A stretch of 64,000 nt of DNA. Source: Oceanobacillus rekensis (GTDB lineage Bacteria > Bacillota > Bacilli > Bacillales > Amphibacillaceae). Position 1 is the first letter of the stretch, and each line of letters starts with the position of its first letter. The notes beneath the pieces were generated by a model. The model did not search any database. It saw only the letters and a list, made by a program, of their open reading frames with translations, and was not told the DNA's origin. The position numbers and the translations under genes are program-made. Location: the NCBI RefSeq assembly GCF_002153375.1, contig NZ_MTBQ01000001.1, positions 186,001-250,000 on the forward strand, read 5' to 3'. Below, piece after piece: positions 17,970-26,729 of the stretch.

Positions 17970-19391
17970 TTACCCATGAATTTGGATGCCTTCAACAGCA
18001 AGTGCAGCTTCACCAATAACCTCAGATAATGTAGGATGGGGGTGAATGGATTGTGTAATTTCCCATGGTGTTGCATCAAGCACTTTAGCTAGTCCTGCTT
18101 CTGAAATCATATCGGTAACATGGGGACCAATCATATGCACTCCTAAAATATCATTTGAATCTTTGTCGGCTATAATTTTCACAAATCCATCAGATTCTCC
18201 AAATACAAGTGCTTTACCAATTGCTTTAAAGCTGAATTTCCCGATTTTAATAGTGTATCCTTTTTCTTTAGCAGTTTTCTCATTCAGTCCCACACTTGCT
18301 GCTTCGGGACTTGCATAGATGCAAGACGGAACATTTTCATAGTTGAGTATTTGTGGATTCTGGTTAGCCATATGCTCAACGGCTATGATCCCTTCATGCG
18401 AAGCAACATGGGCGAGTTGCATACCACCAATTACATCACCAATTGCATATATATGAGATTCTTTTGTTTGAAAATAATCATTGGTTTTAATATATCCATT
18501 GTTCAAGGTAATTTCAGTATTCTCAATGCCGGTATTTGCTGTATTTGCTTCTCTGCCTACTGATACAAGCATTCTTTCAGCATTAAAGTCTTTAGTTTCT
18601 TCGTTTATTTCCGCACGAATGGAAATACCAGTATCTGTTGTAAGCGTTTCGGGCAACACTTTAGCATTTTTTACGATTGTAATATCTTTTTTCTTCAACT
18701 GTTTTTCCATCTCTTTTGCTATTTCTGCATCTTCTGTCGGTAAAATCTGATCAAGGTATTCAAGAATCGTTACTTTCACCCCAAAGTCAGAAAGCATGGA
18801 GGCCCATTCAATTCCAATAACACCTCCACCAACAATAAGCATCGATCCAGGCAATTCATCCATCTGGAGTGCATCATCTGAACTCATCACAAACTGACCA
18901 TCTATTTCAAGTCCAGGCAATGACTTTGGTCTGGAACCTGTTGCAATTAAGACATTCTTAGGTACGATCATTGTATTTTCTTCCCCATTTTCATATTCAA
19001 TGGATATGGTTCCAGGCATCGGTGAAAAAATACTCGGACCTAATATCCGACCAAAACCTTCATAAACATCGATTTTGCCTTTTTTCATTAACCCCTTTAC
19101 ACCTTTATACAATGTTTCAACAATAGCTGCTTTTCTTTCCTGAACTTTTGTGAAATTCAGTGAGACATTATCAGTTTCTACGCCAAACTCAGCTGCTTTT
19201 AATGTTTGTCTGAATACTTCAGCACTGCGGAGTAATGTTTTAGAAGGGATACATCCCCTGTGAAGGCAAGTTCCACCCAGTCGCCCCTTTTCGACGATTG
19301 CTACTTGCATTCCGAGCTGTGAAGCTCTAATTGCTGCTACATATCCACCAGTTCCTCCACCCAGAATTACTAAATCATACTCTTTTGTCAT
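17970..19391 (-). CDS. lpdV: Dihydrolipoyl dehydrogenase (E3 of the branched-chain complex)
   Basis: 473-residue flavoprotein disulfide reductase. It has the FAD motif LGGGTGGYVAA, the redox-active GGTCLHRGCIPSK cysteines, the NAD motif VGGGVIGIEWA and a C-terminal HPHPTLSE segment with the active-site His-Glu pair. It reoxidises the lipoyl group of BkdB. Start set at ATG 19391 (MTKEYDLVILG), seven bases behind GAGGAG that overlaps the end of buk; an ATG at 19394 is possible, and the longer frame to 19436 lies inside buk. Confidence 0.95.
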   Translation of the reverse strand: MTKEYDLVILGGGTGGYVAAIRASQLGMQVAIVEKGRLGGTCLHRGCIPSKTLLRSAEVFRQTLKAAEFGVETDNVSLNFTKVQERKAAIVETLYKGVKGLMKKGKIDVYEGFGRILGPSIFSPMPGTISIEYENGEENTMIVPKNVLIATGSRPKSLPGLEIDGQFVMSSDDALQMDELPGSMLIVGGGVIGIEWASMLSDFGVKVTILEYLDQILPTEDAEIAKEMEKQLKKKDITIVKNAKVLPETLTTDTGISIRAEINEETKDFNAERMLVSVGREANTANTGIENTEITLNNGYIKTNDYFQTKESHIYAIGDVIGGMQLAHVASHEGIIAVEHMANQNPQILNYENVPSCIYASPEAASVGLNEKTAKEKGYTIKIGKFSFKAIGKALVFGESDGFVKIIADKDSNDILGVHMIGPHVTDMISEAGLAKVLDATPWEITQSIHPHPTLSEVIGEAALAVEGIQIHG

Positions 19392-19395
19392 CATT

Positions 19396-20484
19396 TCACT
19401 CCTCATCAGCAGGATAGTACAGGACTTCCTCTTCATTTCTAAGTACCCTTAGAACACCTTCATTCAAAGCGATTAATTCGTTCTCACCTGGGAATAGCAT
19501 GATATCTGCAATCCAGTCCACTCGTTTAGAAACCATTTCAACCAATTCAGTTTCATAAGCTAAGAATCCAGTGAATACAATAGCATCAACGTCTCCCGAA
19601 AGTACAGCACCCATTGAACCGATTTCTTTAGAAATTTGATATGCCATCGCATCATAAACTTTTCTCTTCGTAATATCATCTAATTTCATTTGGCTTTCAA
19701 CTTCATTGACATCAGTTTGATTTAGGTAAGCCATTAACCCTCCATTACCAATCACCTTTTTAAGTAGCTCTTCTTCAGAGTACTGTCCAGAGAAACAAAG
19801 ACGTACAACATCTCCAATCGGAAGGCCGCCGGAGCGTTCTGTTGTAAAAGGACCATCTCCATCCAGACCATTGTTGACATCAATTACCCTTCCCAAATGG
19901 TGGGCACCGATTGTAATCCCCCTGCCCATATGGATGATGATAAGATTAAGTTTTTCATAGGTTGCCTGGAGAGTAGTTGCTGCTTTTCTTGCTGCCGCTT
20001 TATGGTTCAATGCATGAAAAATGCTTCGTCTTGATATTTCTGGGATTCCAGAGTATCTAGCAATATCTTCAAGTTCATCAACTACTACCGGATCAACGAT
20101 ATATGCATCAATATTAAGTCCTTCGGCAATGTCATATGCAATGATTGCACCGAGATTAGAGACATGTTTCCCATACATTGCTGTACGAAGGTCATATAAC
20201 ATGGTCCGATTAACTTTATATGTACCACCCTTTATTGGTCGAAGCAATCCCCCTTTCCCGCAAACTGCAGTTAATTTCGAAAGGTTGATTCCTTCATAAT
20301 CCAATCGTTCAAGGATTTGTTTTTTTCGGTATTCAGATTGATCAATTACACGACTATCATGCTCTGTTTGTTCCAGTTGATAATGGAGTATATTTTCAAA
20401 AATACATCTTTCATCATCAAAAACGCCAATTTGAGTAGAATCGGACCCAGGGTTGATGATCAACGTTCGATAGACTGCTTGCAA
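19396..20484 (-). CDS. buk: Butyrate kinase (branched-chain fatty acid kinase)
   Basis: 362-residue acetokinase-superfamily protein. The phosphate-binding start LIINPGSDSTQIGVF, CGKGGLLRPIKGGTY and HMGRGITIGAH are typical. In B. subtilis it works with phosphotransbutyrylase (Ptb) to make ATP from isobutyryl-, isovaleryl- or 2-methylbutyryl-CoA. The start is a TTG at 20484, nine bases after GGAGG. It lies between bcd (25 bp) and lpdV. No ptb gene is in this operon or window, so the phosphotransacylase partner is unexplained. Confidence 0.93.
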   Translation of the reverse strand: MQAVYRTLIINPGSDSTQIGVFDDERCIFENILHYQLEQTEHDSRVIDQSEYRKKQILERLDYEGINLSKLTAVCGKGGLLRPIKGGTYKVNRTMLYDLRTAMYGKHVSNLGAIIAYDIAEGLNIDAYIVDPVVVDELEDIARYSGIPEISRRSIFHALNHKAAARKAATTLQATYEKLNLIIIHMGRGITIGAHHLGRVIDVNNGLDGDGPFTTERSGGLPIGDVVRLCFSGQYSEEELLKKVIGNGGLMAYLNQTDVNEVESQMKLDDITKRKVYDAMAYQISKEIGSMGAVLSGDVDAIVFTGFLAYETELVEMVSKRVDWIADIMLFPGENELIALNEGVLRVLRNEEEVLYYPADEE

Positions 20485-20509
20485 CGTCTAAAACCTCCGT
20501 TTAGCAGGA

Positions 20510-21604
20510 TTATCTTCTGCTCAAAATATGATGTTCATTCAGTAAAAATTGGCTTCTGGAATTCCTTACCGATTGAATCCTTTCCTCTGCCATACGATCT
20601 GCTGCAACATATGTTGGTATATTATCACGTCTGGAGATTTCAAACACACGATTCAAATTATCGTAAATTGTTTCCACTTTCTTCATTGCACGTTCTGAAT
20701 TATACCCAACCAATTCATCGGCTACATTAATGACTCCACCTGCATTAATAACATAATCCGGTGCATACACGATTCCCTTTTCATGAATAATGTCCCCATG
20801 CTTCGTTGTTTGAAGCTGATTATTAGCAGACCCAGCGATTACTTTTGCTTTAAGTTTTGGAATGGTTCGATCATTTATCGTAGCACCTAATGCACATGGC
20901 GCATAAATATCACAGTCAACATCATATATATCATCTGGATCGACTGCTTTCGCACCAAATGTGTCTACAGCCCGCTTCACCGCATTTTTATTGATATCTG
21001 TTACGATTAATTCTGCACCCTCTTGGTGGAGATATTCGCAAAGCGCATAGGCAACATTTCCAACACCTTGTAACGCAACTTTTTTACCAGCAAGGGATTC
21101 ATCTCCATATGCTTCTTTCGCTGAAGCTTTTATACCTTTATATACACCATAAGCTGTAACCGGAGATGGGTTACCAGATGCACCAACATATGAAGTAGTA
21201 CCTGTAACGTATTCTGTCTCCAAATGAATTAAATCCATATCCTGCTCTGTTGTACCAACATCTTCAGCCGTAATATAACGACCACTTAATCCTTGGATAT
21301 ATCTTCCGAATGCACGAAACATTTCCGGATTTTTGTCTGTTTTTGGATTACCAATAATTACAGTCTTCCCACCACCTAAATTCAATCCTGCTGCAGCATT
21401 TTTATATGTCATGCCCTTTGCTAATCGAAGTGCGTCAACAATAGCTTCTTCCTCCGAATCATATGTCCACATTCTTGTACCACCTAATGCAGGACCAAGT
21501 GTTGTATCATGTATCGCGATAATAGCTTTTAATCCTGAATTCTTGTCCTGGCAAAAAACTAATTGTTCGTAATCATATTTTTCAAGATGAGTAAAAATCC
21601 CCAT
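20510..21604 (-). CDS. bcd: Leucine/branched-chain amino acid dehydrogenase
   Basis: 364-residue Glu/Leu/Phe/Val dehydrogenase family enzyme. The catalytic Lys lies in [13 protein letters not shown], the substrate region in [10 protein letters not shown], and the NAD motif in [12 protein letters not shown]. It deaminates Leu, Ile and Val to the keto acids used by the Bkd complex. The ATG at 21604 follows TAGGAGGT. It is the first gene after the sigma-54 promoter at 21661-21678; in B. subtilis ptb occupies that first position. Confidence 0.96.
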   Translation of the reverse strand: MGIFTHLEKYDYEQLVFCQDKNSGLKAIIAIHDTTLGPALGGTRMWTYDSEEEAIVDALRLAKGMTYKNAAAGLNLGGGKTVIIGNPKTDKNPEMFRAFGRYIQGLSGRYITAEDVGTTEQDMDLIHLETEYVTGTTSYVGASGNPSPVTAYGVYKGIKASAKEAYGDESLAGKKVALQGVGNVAYALCEYLHQEGAELIVTDINKNAVKRAVDTFGAKAVDPDDIYDVDCDIYAPCALGATINDRTIPKLKAKVIAGSANNQLQTTKHGDIIHEKGIVYAPDYVINAGGVINVADELVGYNSERAMKKVETIYDNLNRVFEISRRDNIPTYVAADRMAEERIQSVRNSRSQFLLNEHHILSRR

Positions 21605-21660
21605 TAAAATACCTCCTAATTTAAATACTATGTATTATAAAACACTTTACTAAATTTATA

Positions 21661-21678
21661 ATGCAAAAAGCATGCCAA
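21661..21678 (-). promoter_or_regulatory. Sigma-54 (SigL) -24/-12 promoter of the bkd operon
   Basis: On the minus strand the sequence TTGGCATG-CTTT-TTGCAT matches the -24 GG and -12 GC boxes with correct spacing. It sits 57-74 bases before the bcd start, inside the bkdR-bcd gap, exactly where a BkdR-activated SigL promoter is expected. Confidence 0.9.
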
Positions 21679-21738
21679 ACGCTTCATTTAAGTAAAAGGC
21701 TTAACATAGCTATGCTGATGTGCAACTTTATTCATTCG

Positions 21739-21753
21739 TGCAATATCTTGCAT
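21739..21753. promoter_or_regulatory. Probable BkdR upstream activating site for bcd
   Basis: The 15-mer ATGCAAGATATTGCA (minus strand) lies about 60 bp upstream of the -24 box. An almost identical 15-mer (one change) lies at 23809-23823 in front of bkdR. An overlapping 10-bp palindrome TTGCATGCAA is at 21749-21758. The position suits an enhancer for a sigma-54 activator. Part of the site lies just past the bkdR stop codon. Binding by BkdR is inferred. Confidence 0.6.
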
Positions 21754-21759
21754 GCAAAA

Positions 21760-23796
21760 TTAATCTAAATTGTATTTATCCATTTTATAATATAAATTCC
21801 GGATAGAAACAGCTAATGCCTTAGCGGTCTTTGTTTTATTAAAATCGTTTTGTTTGTAAATTTTATAAATATATTCTTTTTCAAATTCCTCCATTGCAAC
21901 TTGTAAGCTGCTTCTTTCCGTCAAGTTTGGCGGTGAATATCTTGTATTTATTGAATTACTGCTTAACCGTGGAAGATATTCTTTTTTTATTGTTTCCTCA
22001 TTCATATCCATAAAAATCATTGCCCGTCCAATCACATTCTCCAATTCACGGACATTTCCTGGCCAGCTATACTGTTTTAAATCATTAATTGCTTCCTTTG
22101 AAATTGCTCGTACACTTCTACCGTAATCTTGATTTATTTTCTGGATGGCATATTGAATCAACTCTGGTAAGTCACTTAGTCTTTCTTTAACGGAAGGAAT
22201 GGTAATCGGTAATTTATTAAGGCGATAGTATAAGTCTTCCCTGAATGTATTGTTCATGATTGCCTTTTCCAGATTTATATTAGTGGCAGTAATAATGCGT
22301 ACATCAATGTTAATCGGTTTTGTACCCCCAACTCTGGTAATTTCGTGTTCCTGTAATACCCGAAGTAGTTTAGCTTGCATATTCATGGATAACTCGCTAA
22401 CTTCATCAAGAAAAATACTTCCATGATTCGCTTCTTCAAATAGTCCCTGTTTCGCACCAGTAAAAGCGCCATCTTCATAACCAAATAATTCACTTTCCAA
22501 TAAAGACTCCGTGATTGCAGCACAATTGACCCGGATAAACTTATTATGTTTCCGCTCACTTTCATTATGGATGGCATGAGCAAAAAGCTCTTTGCCAGTC
22601 CCTGATTCACCTCTTAAAAGCACGGTTGCGGGCGTTTTCGCTCCTACTTTTGCTTGTTCAAGTGCCAGTTTCATTTCCGGAGAACTACCAATAATATCAT
22701 CAAATGTATACCTGGCTTCCAAATCACGGATAATTTGGCGAGCTTTTTTTAACTCTTTTGTCAGTGATTGGATTTCTGTGACATCATGCAGGACACCTAC
22801 ACTGCCTTTTATTACGCCATTAACGATAACCGGGGCAACGTTAACGATTACTTCTTTTTTAGTTGGACCGACTTTCATGCGTACACCCCGAACAGCTCTT
22901 CTAGTATGAAGAACTTTCAGATGCATGCTTTCTCCCTCAGAGATATCGACGGTTGCAGGAAAGCCAATTACATCTTCCTCCCTTAACCCAGTGATGCGGG
23001 TATATGCTGGATTGATCATTAGGCCATTTCCATTCTCATCTACAACACTAATCGCTTCATCAGAAGATTTAATAATTGCTTCCAACAATGTTTTTATTTC
23101 ATTTAAATCTGTGTTTTCCTCTGCAAGTTGCATAACTTCTGTAATATCCTTGAATACAGCAAAAGCACCGACCAACTTTCCCATATCATTTATAATAGGA
23201 ATTCTGGTAGAGATTACTTTTTTTCGGTTCCCAAGTTCGAGTCTTTGATTCACCTCCTTCCTCTGAGTCTGTAACACATGTGGAAGTCTTGAGGTCTCGA
23301 TTAGTTCTGTTATTTTTCTACCTTGAAATTTATTCCTTGTTTTACCTAGTATTCTTTCAGCACTTTTATTTATAAATAAAACAAGCCCATTTTTATTGAT
23401 CACAATCATACCATCGTGTATATGATTTAATAGCAACTCTTGCCGATTTGTTTGATCTTTTAATTCGTTAACAAGAGCTTCCTTTTCATCAAGTAATTCA
23501 GAAATGATATAAGCTACGGAACCAGGGATTACAACCGATTTTCGAGGTTTTCTCTCAACAATTTCTTCTAGTATTTGTTCATTTCCAGTTGCTTCAATAA
23601 TAATATCAATATCCTTTTCCAGCCAGGCTTCCCATTCCGTTCCAACTGGGATACCCAACTTGGCTGCGAGCTTTCGTCCACTCGCATGTTTATTATGATC
23701 AATGACCGCAGCAATCTTCATGCTTTCCGTATCCGACAATAGGTTTAATAAGGCGCTACCCCCCTTGCCTGCTCCAACAATAAGTACCCGCTTCAT
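21760..23796 (-). CDS. bkdR: Sigma-54-dependent activator of branched-chain keto acid catabolism
   Basis: About 678-residue regulator. An N-terminal Rossmann-like segment (VLIVGAGKGGSALL) opens it, followed by two PAS-type sensor regions (about 120-220 and 235-340). The AAA+ domain has Walker A GESGTGKE, the sigma-54 contact loop GAFTGAKQG and WPGNVRELENVIGR. A Fis-type HTH (FNKTKTAKALAVSIRNLYYK) ends it. It should activate the SigL promoter before bcd. Start chosen at ATG 23796 (MKRVLIVGAG) behind AGGTGG; the longer frame begins inside the 15-bp motif at 23809-23823 and adds non-family residues. Confidence 0.93.
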   Translation of the reverse strand: MKRVLIVGAGKGGSALLNLLSDTESMKIAAVIDHNKHASGRKLAAKLGIPVGTEWEAWLEKDIDIIIEATGNEQILEEIVERKPRKSVVIPGSVAYIISELLDEKEALVNELKDQTNRQELLLNHIHDGMIVINKNGLVLFINKSAERILGKTRNKFQGRKITELIETSRLPHVLQTQRKEVNQRLELGNRKKVISTRIPIINDMGKLVGAFAVFKDITEVMQLAEENTDLNEIKTLLEAIIKSSDEAISVVDENGNGLMINPAYTRITGLREEDVIGFPATVDISEGESMHLKVLHTRRAVRGVRMKVGPTKKEVIVNVAPVIVNGVIKGSVGVLHDVTEIQSLTKELKKARQIIRDLEARYTFDDIIGSSPEMKLALEQAKVGAKTPATVLLRGESGTGKELFAHAIHNESERKHNKFIRVNCAAITESLLESELFGYEDGAFTGAKQGLFEEANHGSIFLDEVSELSMNMQAKLLRVLQEHEITRVGGTKPINIDVRIITATNINLEKAIMNNTFREDLYYRLNKLPITIPSVKERLSDLPELIQYAIQKINQDYGRSVRAISKEAINDLKQYSWPGNVRELENVIGRAMIFMDMNEETIKKEYLPRLSSNSINTRYSPPNLTERSSLQVAMEEFEKEYIYKIYKQNDFNKTKTAKALAVSIRNLYYKMDKYNLD

Positions 23797-23808
23797 CTCA
23801 TCCCACCT

Positions 23809-23823
23809 TGCAGTATCTTGCAT
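23809..23823. promoter_or_regulatory. Second copy of the BkdR-type motif, in front of bkdR
   Basis: ATGCAAGATACTGCA on the minus strand, 13 bases before the chosen bkdR start, differing at one base from the copy at 21739-21753. It suggests autoregulation. The placement supports the downstream start codon, since the motif would otherwise be the first codons of bkdR. Confidence 0.5.
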
Positions 23824-23950
23824 GTTTTTATCATACGTTAGTATGCATGATTTAGCAAATAGTCTAACATTACTATTTTATTTAATTTTTGTTATACTTA
23901 ATGAACGTTTTACAATAAAATGAAAATCATCAGAGAGGAACTTGAATGAA

Positions 23951-24193
23951 ATGGTGAGATTTATTGCATTTATTCTTTTATGTATACCTGGGGTCGTTGC
24001 AGCCTTTGGAATTAAATTAATGCGTGATACAGTTTTTGACGATTTTTATTCAATCTTCTTTTATGCCAGCATTCAATTTATTGTTGGCCTTCTTCTTTTT
24101 ATTGGGGGCATCCTCTTTCTTGGCGGATTTATTGTTTACCGAGATAGGAAAAAACATAAGGAATCAAAAGATAAACAACAAAAAGTTGAATAA
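23951..24193 (+). CDS. yqzF: DUF2627 small membrane protein (YqzF-like)
   Basis: 80-residue protein with two hydrophobic spans (FIAFILLCIPGVVAAFGIKL and FIVGLLLFIGGILFLGGFIV) and a charged Lys-rich tail. It matches the DUF2627/YqzF family, which neighbours bkdR in Bacillus. Start set at ATG 23951 (MVRFIAFILL), 12 bases after AGAGAGG; a TTG at 23942 would sit too close to that site. Function unknown. Confidence 0.8.
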   Translation: MVRFIAFILLCIPGVVAAFGIKLMRDTVFDDFYSIFFYASIQFIVGLLLFIGGILFLGGFIVYRDRKKHKESKDKQQKVE

Positions 24194-24219
24194 AGAGGAT
24201 AGGTAACTGTCTCTTTTTG
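24192..24219 (+). terminator. Probable terminator after yqzF
   Basis: AAAGAG...CTCTTT stem with partly paired inner bases and a GTAA-containing loop, followed by a T-run. It begins at the yqzF stop codon. Confidence 0.5.
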
Positions 24220-24285
24220 TTATATTTTGATTATTTTTCTTGTTATGATATATTAGTAAAAAAAAGCGTTCAGGGGGATTCAGTA

Positions 24286-25632
24286 ATGAAGGTTGCAAAA
24301 TTTGGGGGAAGCTCCGTAGCAAATGCAGAACAGTTAGTCAAAGTAGGTAATATTATTAAAAACGACCCCAACCGAAAGTTCATCGTCGTATCTGCTCCAG
24401 GAAAAAGATTCAGTGGTGATACAAAAGTGACGGATATGCTGATTGGTTTAGGAAATGCCTATCATAGTGGTGTAGCCTATGAAGAACAACTAACAGCTGT
24501 AAAGAATCGGTTTAGTGAAATTATTGAAGAATTGAAATTAAATCAGTCTGTATTGGCAGACATCGAACGAAATATAAAATCAGCTTTAAGTGTTGAAGGT
24601 TCATTAGAAAGTAAAATGGATGCCATTAAAGCAATCGGTGAAGATAGTTCAGCCAAGATATTAAGTGCTTATCTCACCAATCAAGGAATACCTGCATTCT
24701 ACACAAATCCTCAGGAGGCCGGGATTATCGTCAGTGACGAACCTGGAAATGCTCAAATTCTACCCGATAGTTTTGACAAAATCTATACACTCCGTGAAAA
24801 AGAAGGGGTATTTATTATTCCAGGATTTTTCGGCTATTCAACAGAAGGTAAGTTAGTAACATTCTCAAGGGGTGGATCAGATATTACTGGTTCCATTATA
24901 GCTGCTGGAGTAAAAGCAGAAATGTATGAGAACTTTACTGATGTTGATTCCGTATATACTGTTAATCCAAATATTGTAGCAAATCCTAAGGCAATTACTA
25001 CCTTAAGCTATAAAGAGATGCGCGAACTATCTTATGCTGGATTTTCAGTTTTTCATGACGAAGCATTAATTCCTGCATTTAGAGAAAAGATACCTGTTTG
25101 CATAAAAAATACAAATAATCCGAAGGCACCAGGCACTTTAGTTGTTGCTGAAAAAGAGGCGAGTGAAAAATGTGTTGTTGGAATTGCTAGTGACACAGGT
25201 TTTTGCAGTTTATATGTAAGTAAGTTTTTAATGAACCGAGAAATTGGATTCGGTCGTAAACTACTGAATATCTTTGAGGATGAAGGGATTTCGTTTGAAC
25301 ATGCCCCATCCGGTATCGATGACATGTCCGTGATTTTCAGAGATAATAAATTTACTGCAGAAAAGGAGAATATTGTAGTAAATCGCATTAAAGAGGAATT
25401 ACATGTTGACACAGTAAGTATTCATAGGGACCTGGCTGTTATCATGGTTGTTGGTGAAGGTCTTGTAAATACAATTGGTGTAGCGGAAAAGGCAACTTCA
25501 GCATTTGCAAAAGCAAATGTAAATATTGAAATGATAAATCAAGGTTCATCTGAAGTATCCATGATGTTTGGTGTTAATGCCTCTGACATGGACAAAGCAA
25601 TTAGATCGCTTTATACATCATTTTTTGAATAA
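24286..25632 (+). CDS. Aspartate kinase (YclM/AK III-like)
   Basis: 448-residue monofunctional aspartokinase. The kinase core begins MKVAKFGGSSVANAEQ, with the substrate segments FSRGGSDITGSIIAAG and ENFTDVDSVYTVNP and two C-terminal ACT-type regions (about 300-440, ending INQGSSEVSMMFGV). The sequence style matches the YclM (AK III) branch, which answers to Lys plus Thr in B. subtilis, rather than DapG or LysC. Start at ATG 24286 behind CAGGGGG; the frame extends 23 codons upstream without a ribosome site. Isolated gene between yqzF and spo0A, convergent with spo0A. Confidence 0.93.
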   Translation: MKVAKFGGSSVANAEQLVKVGNIIKNDPNRKFIVVSAPGKRFSGDTKVTDMLIGLGNAYHSGVAYEEQLTAVKNRFSEIIEELKLNQSVLADIERNIKSALSVEGSLESKMDAIKAIGEDSSAKILSAYLTNQGIPAFYTNPQEAGIIVSDEPGNAQILPDSFDKIYTLREKEGVFIIPGFFGYSTEGKLVTFSRGGSDITGSIIAAGVKAEMYENFTDVDSVYTVNPNIVANPKAITTLSYKEMRELSYAGFSVFHDEALIPAFREKIPVCIKNTNNPKAPGTLVVAEKEASEKCVVGIASDTGFCSLYVSKFLMNREIGFGRKLLNIFEDEGISFEHAPSGIDDMSVIFRDNKFTAEKENIVVNRIKEELHVDTVSIHRDLAVIMVVGEGLVNTIGVAEKATSAFAKANVNIEMINQGSSEVSMMFGVNASDMDKAIRSLYTSFFE

Positions 25633-25641
25633 GGTATTTTT

Positions 25642-25691
25642 AAAAAGAAAAAATATTACTGTGTACACTTTCAGTAATATTTTTTCTTTTT
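25642..25691. terminator. Bidirectional terminator between aspartokinase and spo0A
   Basis: Near-perfect 20-bp stem, arms AAAAAGAAAAAATATTACTG and CAGTAATATTTTTTCTTTTT, with a 10-base loop. It serves the convergent genes on both sides. Confidence 0.9.
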
Positions 25692-25693
25692 AA

Positions 25694-26476
25694 TCAGCTT
25701 ACTCGGTGTTCCAGTCGCAATCGATCTGCAACCATCGCAATAAATTCACTGTTTGTTGGTTTTGCTTTTGAAATATTAATTGTGTAACCGAATAAGGCTG
25801 AAATAGAATCGATGTTTCCCCTGCTCCATGCAACTTCAATTGCATGACGAATAGCTCTTTCCACACGAGAGGCTGTCGTGTTGAACTTTTTGGCTATATC
25901 TGGATAAAGTACCTTTGTTATGGAGCCAAGCAGTTCAATATCGTTATAAACCATTGTGATGGCTTCCCTCAAGTACATATACCCTTTTATATGTGCTGGT
26001 ACACCGATCTCATGAATGATATTGGTGATATTTGCTTCCAAATCGTGTTTCTTTCTTGCAACCTGAGTTGTTTTATTGGCGTTAGGGCTTGTTATCGTAT
26101 TACCTCCTCGCACCTGTCTTACCTGATCTGCCAGATTATCCATATCAAATGGCTTTAAAATAAAATAAGAAGCTCCGAGATCCACTGCTTTTTTCATTAC
26201 CTCTTCCTGACCAAAGGCAGTTAGCATAATCACGTTTGGTTTATTTATTTTATCCATTGTTCGCAATGTATTTAAAACCGCCAACCCATCTATATGCGGC
26301 ATAATGATATCTAAAATTAAGACGTCCGGCTCTTTCTGTTCTAACATAGTGATACAATCCCTACCATTATAAGCTGTACCAATGACTTCTATATCAGCCT
26401 GTTCTTCAAAATAATCCTCCATTAACTGTATCAATTCACGGTTATCATCAACTAAACATACTGAGATTTTATCCAA
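25694..26476 (-). CDS. spo0A: Stage 0 sporulation transcription factor Spo0A
   Basis: 260-residue response regulator. The receiver has acidic pocket DD near 10-11, the phospho-acceptor Asp56 in [12 protein letters not shown], Thr in MLTAFG and Lys in ILKPFD. The C-terminal Spo0A effector domain includes the recognition helix region [20 protein letters not shown], then [18 protein letters not shown]. Master switch for sporulation entry. The start is a TTG at 26476 behind AAAGGAGGAG. A sigma-H promoter and Spo0A boxes lie upstream, indicating the normal autoregulated phosphorelay output. Confidence 0.98.
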   Translation of the reverse strand: MDKISVCLVDDNRELIQLMEDYFEEQADIEVIGTAYNGRDCITMLEQKEPDVLILDIIMPHIDGLAVLNTLRTMDKINKPNVIMLTAFGQEEVMKKAVDLGASYFILKPFDMDNLADQVRQVRGGNTITSPNANKTTQVARKKHDLEANITNIIHEIGVPAHIKGYMYLREAITMVYNDIELLGSITKVLYPDIAKKFNTTASRVERAIRHAIEVAWSRGNIDSISALFGYTINISKAKPTNSEFIAMVADRLRLEHRVS

Positions 26477-26511
26477 TATTGCTCCTCCTTTTGCTGCTAT
26501 CCTCTTTACCT

Positions 26512-26538
26512 ATTCTACAAAAACTGTAAATATCCTCT
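26512..26538 (-). promoter_or_regulatory. Sigma-H promoter of spo0A
   Basis: Minus-strand AGAGGATAT (26530-26538), an 11-base spacer and GTAGAAT (26512-26518) match the consensus RnAGGAwWW - N11-12 - RnnGAAT at every defined base. It ends 35 bases before the TTG start. Confidence 0.85.
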
Positions 26539-26601
26539 TTTTTATTGAAAAACATTAGGTTTTTTTTATATTCCTTTAATTATCTTTATTTTTCTACTGT
26601 T

Positions 26602-26639
26602 TTCGATAATATTCGATATCCTTAATTTAAAATGTCGAA
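26602..26639. promoter_or_regulatory. Cluster of Spo0A-box-like sites upstream of spo0A
   Basis: TGTCGAA on the plus strand at 26633-26639 is a full 0A box core. Two TATCGAA copies on the minus strand lie at 26602-26608 and 26612-26618, ten bases apart (about one helical turn). They sit 65-100 bp upstream of the sigma-H promoter, as expected for autoregulation. Confidence 0.6.
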
Positions 26640-26692
26640 AAATATTCACAAGTTCATTATACCAAATAGTTCAAAAATTACCAATAGAAAAA

Positions 26693-26725
26693 TGCTTGTA
26701 ATGGATATATTTTCCATCACAAGCA
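26693..26725 (-). terminator. Terminator downstream of spoIVB
   Basis: Stem TGCTTGTGATGGA / TCCATTACAAGCA (one G-T type mismatch) with a short AT loop and a following TTTTTC on the minus strand, a few bases past the spoIVB stop. Confidence 0.8.
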
Positions 26726-26729
26726 ATTA

